Source: Chrysemys picta bellii (Eukaryota > Chordata > Testudines > Emydidae). From it: a stretch of DNA of 64,000 nt. Below, piece by piece: positions 24,401 through 36,400 of the stretch; the first letter of the stretch is position 1; every line of letters starts with the position of its first letter. The stretch lies in the NCBI RefSeq assembly GCF_011386835.1, contig NC_088791.1, positions 127,138,943 through 127,202,942 of the forward strand, in the 5' to 3' direction. Under the pieces are notes generated by a model. It was given only the letters and a program-made list of their open reading frames with translations. It did no database searches and was not told where the DNA came from. Made by a program: the position numbers and the translations under genes.

Positions 24401-27400
24401 TATGGCGTCTGCATGGAAAAAAGGCGCGAAACAATTGTCTGCCATTGCTTTCACGAAGGAAGGGGCGACTGATGACATGTACCCAAAACCATCCACGACA
24501 ATGTTTTTGCCTCATCAGGCATTGGGGGCTTAACCCAGAATTCCAATGGGCAGCGGAGACTGCGGGAACTGTGGGATAGCTTCCCACAGTGCACCGCTCC
24601 ATAAGTCGATGCTAGCCACGGTAGTGAGGACACACTCTGTCGACTTAATGCACTTAGTGGGGACATACACAATTGACTGTATAAAATCGATTTCTATAAA
24701 ATTGACCTAATTTCGTAGTGTAGACATACCCTTATAATTGCTGATCTGGATGTTTATACTGTAAGCAGGCTTTCACTAAGCCACATCCTAGAAGAGATAT
24801 GTAAAGTTATTTTTGAAGGACAAAGAGCCAGCCATGTGGCAGTAGGTCTGTCAGAAGAGAAGCCCAAACATATGCATTGTATCAAGGTTGAAGTGTTTTT
24901 TGATAAAGAATGTATTCTGTACAATTATACTAAAATTTATAATGACAGGGAAGGACAAGTATTAGACAAAGAGAGACAGGGTTTCTTTTCCCCAATAAAA
25001 TTAAATTCCATCTCAGTACCTCAATTTCTTTTTGCTTCCTCTCATCAAATGTCATCCTTTCTAGATCTGCTTTTTGTTCCCACTGCAGTTTTTCTAGTTG
25101 CTGGGTCAATGTAGCTACTTTCTTTCTTGCTAGTTCTTTTAGCTCTTTATACCGATCCAGCTGTACAAACAGATTCAAATATTACTCCTGCCCTTAAACA
25201 TAAAGGGAAATTTTCACTGCATTATGTACTTAACTAGCAAATTAACAACCTTATCAAAACTACAGATTGTAAGTTACTATCCAGTTATGGCGCCAAGTAT
25301 TGGCAATCAGATGCCATGAAAGATACAATTTCGAAACTTTATTCTCCTGGTTTTTTGCCTACAGTCTAGTTTAGAGTTTTGTTTTAAATAAGTGATTAGG
25401 CGAACTAAAGGTTCCATAAACATTTCTGAAAAAAGGCGAGGCTCAAGACATTATCTAGATGCTGAGTGGCCCAAAAATAAAGGAATTATTCTTAAGAACA
25501 ACAGTTATTTTGACATGTGGGAAGCCTCCAAGGAGAAAATTTGTAGAGGTATACAGAAGGATTTATGTTTGGGGCAACCCTATAAATTATGCTGAAGGTT
25601 GACAAATCTCTACAGTAATGAGGAGTTGGAACTCCTCCACTCTCTCCTACTGGGCATAATTTACAGGGTTGCCCCAAACTACACAGGGATAATAGGAAGG
25701 AAACATACCCATCAGGTTATGCAGAATTTAATATACAATAAAATAAACTGAAAGAGTTTCTAGGTCTAGTGGTTGCAGAAATAGTTTTCCCGATGTGAAC
25801 TAACTGGAAAATTATGCAGGGATGTCTTCCTAAAACAGCTTTATATCAGAACTGTGAACTGATCTTATCTGTAGCAGTTGGGCTGCGTGCTGGGAAGTTG
25901 TTTTGGTAAAGACCTCCTTCCTTACACCACCTCATAGCCCCTTGACAGCAAAAGAGCTGCTCCATGGTTACTATCCTATCCTCACATGTACTGTTTGTGC
26001 TCCCAGTAAAAACCAATGGATCCATGATGCTGTGGACCCACAGCCCCAGTTCACAAGGAACCCCATGGAGATTGGGTTTAAAACAGACAGGTGCTGAACA
26101 TGCCTTGACTAGGCTCTCCTAAATCCTCCTCTCACTATTGTGCACTGGAACGTCACTGATTCGACTAGAAGAGAGAGTCTTTCATTATTACTTTGGAAAG
26201 GATATGATTCACACATTAAAGAGAAGTAATACACCACCTCCAACCATCTTAAAAAGGTTAACTTTGAAACCCCCCTGTCTTAAGTTTACTCCTCAAAACT
26301 GCTCTCTTTCTCTTGAACTTCTGGGAGGCTTGAATTGTCCTCCTTAAATCATTTCATCAGTTCTATAAAAAAAAATTTAATCCATCCCAGCTGTTTGCTG
26401 GTTAAAAAACTATATTAAGCTCAGGCACATGTAGTTGGCAGAGCTATTTTACATACAGCACAAGGAGCCTCAAAAACATTAAAGAAAAATCTTGTTATGT
26501 TAAGCCACCACAGTAGAGCCTCATTTTGTCCTTCTAGGAAGGAGGCCCAATCATGGTGTTGCTAATCATATTCTGGGCTAACTGTGACCACTTAGCAAAC
26601 AGCAGCTGCTCAAACTGTAAGCTAAAAATAAATCGATGGGATGTTACAGGTATCAGATGTTTTTATGTACAAATTGACATAGATTTTAAGTCTGTTGGCT
26701 TCCAGGATAAACCTGTAAGAGATGAAAAATAAAGGCAATATCACCATTTCTCCTCATCCTATTGGACAAATAGCTCTTTTTCCTTGCAATTTAGTCTAAG
26801 TCAAATTGGATTTGTAACCACTCTTTGAAAACAATGGGTGAAATCATGACCCCACTGAAGTCAATGGCAAACTCCCATTAGCTTTAACAGAGCCAGGATT
26901 TCACTCACTTTAGTACTTCCCCCCTACAACAACTCACTTGACTTGCTTCCAGCTCAACATCTGCTCTTCTCTGTAACATCTCCTCTTCAACCTTCTTTTC
27001 ATATGCTCTCCAACTTCTCTCAACATCAGTCAGCTCGGTATCCAATTCTTTTATGTTTTGCTCTTGTTTAGCAAGGTGTTTCTCATTATCTTTTAAGGAT
27101 TTCTTAGCCAGATCTACTTTCTTGATTTGGTGAGAAGTGTTCTCCTTTGCTTTAATATACTGAGGCCTTTTCTGATTCAATGACGCTTCTAGGGTTCTTT
27201 AGGGAGGGAAAAAAAGATGCATTTTTGTCAACTTTGTGTTTCAGGGAAACAAGAAATGCAGCCTGGAACAAGATAATTTAATTTAAAAAATACATAAAAT
27301 CACCTTTTAGGTGGGGACCAAGTATGAGATGTTTCAGTCCAAAGGTTATATTTTGATACATATAACCGAAAATAGAGGTTTAAACATGAAGTACAATGCT

Positions 27401-30400
27401 ATACCACACCTACAATGTTGTAGTGAACAGGTATAATGTTTTATTGACAATAGTGACAAATGAAGTGGCTGAAAATTATTATATATATTTATTCTGTAAC
27501 ACAGTGATTATTATTTTAGAAATCTCCCATTGACTTCAATGGGGTCAGAATTTCACCCACTCTCTTGATCAGGAAATACATTTTGAAGAGTAACTTAGAA
27601 TGCAGACTAACTCTCAAAATCTCAGTTCAGTTCTATCATAGGAAAACTTACTTCATTTCTTTTTCCATGTGTTGTTGGTCTCTATTTAACATTCCAAGCA
27701 CTTTTTTCTTAGCTTTAAATGTGTCTTCAGCAGAAGAAAGGGAGTCTTCCTTGGTATTCACATCCATATTCTTTTCATCCAATTTGTTGTTTAAAAAGTC
27801 AATTTTTTTCTCATTGTGATAAAGTCGGAAAAGTTGCAGCTGTATCCTGTTTTCTTTCAGCTCTTCAAGCAGCATCTGGTAACGCTCTGCCTACAAACAG
27901 CAAATTTTTATTTGCAGTTTAAAAAAGAATTTTTAATCACTAGCAGTCTAATCTCAGGTCCAGAGTAAAATGAGCTAAAGTACTGGTGACTATGATTCCA
28001 GCAAAGTGCGCCAATCACAAAAAACTCAGCCATATAATGCAGTAGTTACTGTAAGAATTGCCAGTCCTGCAGAATACATTGTCATTTATTTCATTAAAAC
28101 ATATTTATGACTACTGAACCTAGTATACTTAGAAACTATTATATTCAGCTCCATTTCCTGTTGAATATTATGAATGCCACCCAACAGTAAATCATAACTG
28201 CTTTTTTTCTCTCTTGCATGCACTCAGGCAACAAACTTTGCAATACAGGGTCACTGAACACTCCAGGGAAAAGAAGAATGTAGACGTTTAGCTTGGTTTC
28301 AATAAGTTTCACACCTCCAGAACAAAGCTCACTATCATAGTTTGGCAAGTTGCAGGATTGAGCCTTCTGAGACCAAGTATTTTTGGATGCAAAAGTTTAT
28401 TCTTCCATTTTTAAACATTTTGCCCAGTAAGTGCCACTACTGCATCACATAGTGACTGTACAAAAAGGGCAGAAATACAGAAATGACGTACTACCGATGT
28501 ACATTGCCAGGAGATGCTTAACTATTAATCCTGTCCCACAGGAAAACGTAGCATCTTCCTTGCTGATTTTTTTTTGGGGTTAAGTATTTCAGATTATACA
28601 AATTAATCACATTATGTGGAAAAGCTTTTACCAAAAAACACTTTTGAAGAACCACCACTTTCCACAGAAAACAAGGAAAATGTATTTATTTTAAATGTAT
28701 TAGAAGTGTTTGACCCAAGCTCTATGTACTTTTACTAAGGTTCTGATCCTATAAACTCACACTATGCTAATAGAGTTTGCAGGATCAACCACTATGCCAT
28801 ATGCTTTCTTAAATATGAAAACCTCCTTTGTTATTTTTGGAATTACCTCCTCTTTCTCTAACTTTGCATGCTTGCGTTCTACTGCCACATGTTTTTTCTT
28901 GTTATAATTAAACTGTGCATCCCCCTCTGCCTGTTGCATTTTCTTCTTCTTTCTCTCATATTCCTCAGCAAACTCCCATGAATTACTAATCTGTTCAAAA
29001 AGCTGGGTTCTCTCCTTGGGCTTCTTCATTGCAATTGACTCTACTGCTCCCTAGAATAGAGTTTCAAAGATGTAGCACTGAGAATCATAGCACTGCAGAT
29101 AACTGTACTGTACAAAGAGGGAATCTGAAATTCCCAGCAATAATTCAGTTTCTTAAAATCAAGGTATAACTTATATGATATTTCACTAGCTTCAATAACC
29201 TCCCAATCACAGAGACTTAAAAGTCCACTGAACCTAATTTGGACACTGACACGCCATATATGAAAAAGCGAAAGTTGTGGAATCATGTAGTACTGGCAGC
29301 AAAAAGTCAATCAGAAATTACAAAACAAACCTCACTATTCAAGAATATATAATTTACATAATTCATCCAAATTTTTTTCTATACTAAAGATTAAAATTTG
29401 GGAAACAAAGACTCCAGTCAGGAAGTGTTATCACTACTACAAAGTACAGTGTTATATTTATCCTAACATCCATTATGTTATGGGACTGGAGGAAGCTTTT
29501 CAAATGAAAAATTTCTAAGAGTTTATGAAATGTAGATTCAGTTCCTTCCCTATTTTGATAATTTTTTTAAAGCAGACAAGTTAGTGGAGCTTGAAAATTA
29601 AGTACTGTATATATTTATTCTGTAACTGTGATATTACTATTTTTGATATGCATTATCTATATTTAAAGGAAAGCTAAATTAGAAGAAGAGATTTTTAACC
29701 ACGATATCTAATTAGAAGGAATATAAAACTAAAAATACTTAACTGCCAAATACAGTTTAATTTTTTTGCAAACAGGAAGCTAGTATTTTAACAGACTTGT
29801 GAGGCAGATCAGGACTAAGAATTCAAATCCCATTATCAACCACTGAAAGTCAGTTTCAGTTGTTTTAAGATAATATGCTTTTTAAAAATTGTTTGGGAGT
29901 TAAATTAACATCTGGTTAAACTAAACGGATTGGAGGACTCAATAACAGACTATTAACAATGGGACATAGCCTTTCATCTGCATGTCACTAATTCAATTCC
30001 ACTATAGTTCCCTATTTACCAAGAGTGGTTACTCACAGATGGTTCCATAGTCTAATTGATTTTACTTTATTTCTCAGTGGATATACACTTCCAACTCACA
30101 AAAACCACACTATCACCATTAGCATCCTTACTGGTAGTCTCAATAGACAGCCCAATAACTGAACAGATAAGAAAAAATGAACGCTGACCTTGGAAGTGGT
30201 TCTTCAGAGGAGTATTTGGGCTCATTAATAGACCAATGTGGCGAAGGTGATATTGTGAGGCACCTTCTTCATAAATAAAAAGATTTTGGTCTCTAGTGAT
30301 GTCAAATAAGTGGCTGTGACCCAGGGACCTCTTGGTGACAACTGGCAGAGTTCACAGGGTTTTACAGGGATCCCCTGGGTTGGATATATGCATAATAGTT

Positions 30401-33400
30401 CACTGAAGTATGGCATGTTAGGTCTCTACCAAGAGCCAGTAGCCCACTGGTTATCATACTCACTGCAAAATGTATGTACAGATAATATTTAAGGAGTTAT
30501 GCTTTTAATCTAAAAATTACCGTATATACTCGTTCATAAGCCAAATTTTTTTAGTAAAAAAGGGAAGCACCAGAGACGGGGTGGGGGGGGTGAGAAATCA
30601 GCTTATGAACGAGTATAGAGCGGGAAAGGTGGGACACAGCCCCTCCCCCCAATAGAGGGAGCAAGGAGAGGCAGCACAGCTAGAAGGGAAAAGGCGGGGC
30701 CAGAGTCTCTCCGCTTCTAGCCACGCTGCTCTCCCCCCAGCCTCTGAAGCAGCTCCAGGGTTGGCAGGCTGCAGCTGTGCCACTCGGCCCCGCCTAGGGT
30801 GACCAGATGTCCCGATTTTATAGGGACAATCCTGATTTTGGGGTCTTTTTCTTATATAGACTCCTATTACCCCCATCCCCTGTCCCGATTTTTCACACTT
30901 GCTGTCTGGTCACCCTAGCCCCGCCCCCCAGAGCAGGCTGTGGCCGCGCCGCCGGAGCACTCTGTGGCCATGCCACAGCTATGCCGCTCGGTCTGGCCTG
31001 CCAGCGCAGGATGCAGCCACGCTGCCCAGCCTGCCAGAGCAGTTCCAGCCAGGCCAGAGACATCCTCCCCTGGCCCTCCCCAAATAAGGTGGGAAAGGAT
31101 GGGATAGGGAGAGTGTGGGGGTCCCCGGCTAGGGGTGGGGTCATGTGGGGGGTGGTCACAAGGGTTATTCCCCTGACCCCCAGCTTCCCCCCCACCCCCC
31201 CCCAGAAAAAAACATTTCCCCACCAGTTGCTGTCCCGGCCCGTCAGGATAAAGCAGCTGGAGCACCAGGACACTTTGTTTACTTAGGTTTACCTCCGTGC
31301 CTGCGGACACTTGAGGTAAACAAACCATCTCGGCCCACTAGTGGTTTATCCTGATGGCCCGGGAGCCAAAGTTTGCTGACCCCTGAATTATAGGGTCGGC
31401 TTATGAATGGGTCATAAAAATTTCCCATTTTTACTTATCCATCTTGGGGGGGCGGGGGGGGTCAGCTTATAAACGAACCGGTTTATGATCAAGTATATAT
31501 GACATGTTCTTAAGGTCTTGGAGTTAAGACAAGTCACCAGAAGGTGACATACCTCAGAAATGTTCCTTTCGGACAAAAGGCAGCAGACACCTGTTTCCTT
31601 GTCTAGCCATTTTTGTATTGTATGCCTCATAATGTATGCCTTTTTGCATACTGAGCCACAGGCAAAAGAAGTGAGTGTGAAATCTACAGAAAGGAAATTC
31701 ACAGGATGAAAGAAACTGAAGGGGATGGCCTGCTTACTACTAAAGACAAAGGACTCTTAGGATATATCTGGGGATATAAGGAAACACACAGGATCCTTCA
31801 CCCAGGAGGCAAGCTGACAGCACGACTCTCTCTTGAAAGGAGGGTCACAGCTCCTTGGTTGTAAAATGCTGCAAGGATTTTGCATGAGCAAAGCAATACT
31901 CTAACAAAATACTCTCACGTCTTATAATTAAGCCTACACTCTAGAAAGTGTGTTTTGATTTTGTTGTATAAATGTAATGATTTGTTTCCAATACTTCTAC
32001 TTGCTATTATTAGAATCTCTATGCTTTGTTAAATTTATTTATAGTGAAGTCAAGTATAAGTGCTGTCTGTTAAGAGGAGTGGTAATCGGAGGTAGAACTG
32101 GTAAGCAGGAGTGCCCTGTTTCTTTGGAAGCAGCAAACCTGTGAATACTGTGAGCACCCAGTGGACTGGACCTGGACACTCCAGGGAGATGCTCAGAGGG
32201 CTTGAGAGTTGGATGATGCCTATTGCCACCCTGCAGAGAAACAATGGGTCTTGCAAGCCCTAGAGGGGAGTGCCTGCATTGTTCATGGCTGGTAGAGTTG
32301 GGAGGCTGACCCCTAGCAGGCAAAGACAAGGCTTCCTCCTGCTTAAGGACAGGTGGTAGCCAGATGACTGACAATATACCAGAAGGCATCACAATGGCAC
32401 CTTTCAAAAGCAGTAAGTTCACATTTTAAGAAGGTTAATACATACTAGACAGGACAAAGAACTTTGGAAAATATATTTAAGGAAAAAACGTGCTTGTCAA
32501 AGAGGAACTAGATGTCCTAACAAGATTTTCCATCCACATATTTATGAGTATTATAAGTTGAGACAAGAATAATTTTGGCTCCAGAAATAAGGTGGTTAGC
32601 CAATTTTAGGTTTGTTTGTTTTTTTAAATCCAAAACAAGACGACCTTTTTCAACTTATAAACTGAAGCACAGAAATTACTGGGTTTCCCATGATGAATAA
32701 TGCTTCCCCCTACCTCCCTTCCACACCCTCTATTGCCCAACACACAGAGAAACCTTGCAATTCCCATTTTATGGCCTAGACTTCCTAGGCTAGGACAAGG
32801 CTGCTATTATTCATGCGGGACTAATTACCTGTTTGGCTGACCAGGGTGCAGTATTAACTGTCTAGTCCCAGCACTCCCAATCTGCACTCAAGCTTTGGGA
32901 GGTTACCAAGTACCTTAAATGCTTACCTGAAAAACCATGCAGTTCCTTGCTTTGACAATTATGCCTATTTTTTCAAGCTCTGCTGTGTAAACAGATCGGC
33001 TAACAGCTTTATCATTGAAAAGAAACTCAGAACAACTACCTAATAAAGGAAGAAACAATAAAATTAAAGTATCATGTAACCAAATATTTGAACTATTAAT
33101 TTATGTTGTGCATTTGACACTTTATCTAATCAGTTCACCTGTTCCCCCTTTTGTACATCAAGAAGGTCTACACGTCTTTGGAGGTCCAGAAGGAGGTGAG
33201 TGACAAACCATGGGAAAGTCTCTGGGTGAAGATAAAAGACAGGGGCGGAGGGAAAACAAGGTTGATATCGGGGTAAGGGTCTGCGATAGACAACCAAAAC
33301 AGGAGGAAGTGGTGGATAAGGCATTTCTATGACAAATATTTCTAGAACAGAAATATCCAAAACATAAGACCTGTTAGTAATGGTGGATTTTAACTACCCA

Positions 33401-36400
33401 GATATCTGGTGGAAAAGTAATATGACAAAACACAAAATGTCCAATACGTTCTTGGAATGTGTTGGGGAGAACTTTTTGTTTCCGGAGGTAGAGGAGAACA
33501 GCAGTCATTTTAGGCTTGATACTGACTAACAAGGAGGAATTGGTTGCAAATCCAAAAGTGAAAGAGAACTGACAGTAATCATAAAATGATACATTTCATG
33601 ATTTGAAAGAAAGGAAAAAGTGAGGGCAGCAGAATAAGGAAGAGAGACTTAAAAAAAAGCAGACTTTAACAAACTGGTAGGTAAGGTTCCATGGGAAGAA
33701 ATGATAAGGGAAAAAGGAGTTCAGGAGAGCTGGCAGCTTCTCAAGGAGATAATATTAAAGGCACAACAGCAAGCTATCCCAATGGGAAAGGAAGACAGGA
33801 AGAACAATAAGAGGCCAAATGGGCTGCATCAGGAGCTCTTAAATGACCTGAAAAATCAAAAAGAAATCCTACAAAAAGAGGAAACATGAATAAATTGCTA
33901 AGAATGAGTACAGAAGACTAGTACAAGCATGTAGGCACAAAATGAGAAAGGCTACAACACAAAATGACTTACACCTAGCAAAGCACATAAAAAGGCAGTA
34001 AGAAGTTCTAAATAGACACAGCGGGGAAAGAGAGCTACTAACTGACTACCCCACAATGCAGGTAGCTAATGCCTGTTTTACTTCAGTCTACACTAAGAAG
34101 GTTAATTGTCATTGGATGCTTAACACGATTAAATAACAAAATGGAAGGAATGCAAGCCAGAACAGGGAAAGAACAAATTAAATATTTAGCTAAATTAGAT
34201 GTATTCAAGTTGTTAGGGCCTGACAAAGTTCACCCTAGGGTACTTAAAGAACTAGCTGAAGCAATCACAGAACCATTAGAGATTATCTTTGAGTTACTAG
34301 CCAAGTGACTAGGAGGGGAGGAAGCAGTAAACATGATACATCTTGATTTCAATAAAGTTTTTGACACTGTCCCACTTGACAGTCTCATAAGCAAACCAGG
34401 AGAAAGTGGTCTATAAGAAATTGCTATAAAATGGGTGCACAACTGGTTGAAAAACCATACTCAAAGAGTATCAATGGTTCACTATCAAACTGGGAGGTTT
34501 GATCTAATGGAGTCCTGCGGGGGTCTGTTCTGGTAATATTCAATATTTTTATTCATTAGTTGGATTAATGGAGTGAAGAGTATGCTTATAAAATTTGCTG
34601 ATGACACCAAGTTGGGAAGCGTTGAAAGCACTTTGGAGGACAGAATTAGAATCCAAAGTGACCATGACAAATCAAAGTATTAGTCTGAAACCAACAAGAT
34701 GAAATTCAATAAAAGACAAATGCAAACTTAATTTAGGAAGGAAAATAATTAAATGGACCCTACAAAATGGGGAATAACTGGCTAGGTAGGACTACTGCTG
34801 AAAGGGGGTTATAGTTGGTCACAAAGTAAATATGAGTCAATGTGATGCAGTTGCAAAAAAAGGCTAATATCATTCTGTGGTGTATTAATATGAGTGTTGT
34901 ACATAAGACAAGGGAGGTAACTGTTCCAGTCTACTCAGAATTGGTGAGGCCCTCAGCTGGAATACTGTGTCCAGTTTTACTTAAGGAAAAATATGGACAA
35001 ACTGGAGAGAGTTCAGAGAATAATAATAAAAAAAAAAGATCAACACTTTAGAAAACCTGAATTATGAGAAAAGAGTTAAAAATACTTGGCATGTTTAGTC
35101 TTAAGAAAAGATGACTAAAGGGGAACAGGATAACAGTCTCTAAATATTTTGAGGGCTGTTCTAAAGAGAACAGCAATCAACTGCCCATGTCCACTGAAAG
35201 AAGGACAACTAGTAGTTATCTTAATCTATAGCAAGGGAGTTTACATTAGATATTATGAAAGACTTTAACTATCAAGCCAACAAAGTATTGGAACAGGTTA
35301 CCAAGAGAAGTTGTGGAATCCCCATCATTGGAAGCTTTTAAGAACAGCTTAGACATGGTCTAGGTAACCCTGCTTCAAAACGGAGGGTGGACTAGATGAC
35401 CTCTCAAGGTCCCTTCTAGCCCTACATTTCTGTGATTCTATGATCTCCAGAATGCAACCATTATTCTCTAATGTGGACATTACAGCATTTGCCACTCCTG
35501 TTAATACCAATCTTGACTACCATAACATACTCAGGACTACCCCTGAAGTTCACCCGGGCACTGGAGCTAGAGCAGAATGCAGCTGCTCTCCTCCTGAGTA
35601 GCGTGGGGTAGTTGCATCTCCTTTGCTCAGGTCTCTGCACTGGCTTCCTTTTCTTTTCCATGTGGAATTCGAGGTGTTAACCTTTAAAGACTGGAATGAT
35701 CAGTGACCATTAGATACAGCTACCAATCCTATACCTCACCTAAAAGTAATTAGGATTAGCCTTGGGAGTGCTTCCAATGTTGTAAACCATGGCCCAGATC
35801 CTCAAAGGTATCTAGGCACCTAACTCCCATCAATTTCAATGGAAGTCAGGAGCCTAAATACATAGAGAATCAGGGCTTGGGTCCATAACATGGCTTTCAC
35901 AGTAGACTGCCCCATGGAACTCACTTCCTTTGATAAACTCTCAGAGACACAGTTGGGCAATCATTAGGGCGGGGAGCATAACATGTATTTTGTTTAGCAT
36001 CTGATTAACTCTTCTACTCTATTACTGTTTTCATCCTTATAATTATAGCACCTGGCTATCATGACCAGTACTATAAAAATTGGCTTAATAATTCCAAAGG
36101 ATTCACTAGTCCGTGTTGTACCATCAGATTATTATATATTTAAGATTTAAAAATAAATAGTCCACTGCAAGTTTTCTATATCAAGCACAGAAAATATTTG
36201 AAAAAAAAAACAAACCCTACTATTACCTCGAATAATTCTTGAAAATGTTTTCTCTTCTCCATTCTCTTCACAATACACTATTTTCACACTTGCAGTAGAG
36301 GAAAATGGCTTTCCAATGTGTGCTCCATGAATAAGTTCTTGAACACTTTTTACTCTTAAATTTGCTGTTCTTTCACCCATTACAAAACTAAGGGCATCCA

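Larger units (their letters stand above)
20893..24731 (-). mobile_element. PIF/Harbinger transposon copy 3 (3839 bp, older subfamily, decayed)
   Basis: Ends GCCCTGGTCTACACTACGA and TAGTGTAGACATACCC, flanked by TTA (20890-20892, 24732-24734). More diverged than copies 1 and 2. The second exon of the Myb gene is missing; a SINE and a tRNA-Thr pseudogene occupy that area. ORF3 is still open. It sits in SMC1B intron 7. Confidence 0.88.
30518..31500. mobile_element. Composite DNA-transposon block
   Basis: The left end CCGTATATACTCGTTCATAA and right end TTTATGATCAAGTATATATG are imperfect inverted repeats; CTCGTTCATAAGC also has an inner partner at about 30600. The block holds a nested hAT MITE and a Charlie-like end. 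Confidence 0.55.

Noticed and set aside
30807..31328. Pro-rich ORFs on both strands
   Set aside because: Cross the boundaries of a hAT MITE and a Charlie-like fragment; GC-rich repeat sequence with no conserved frame.
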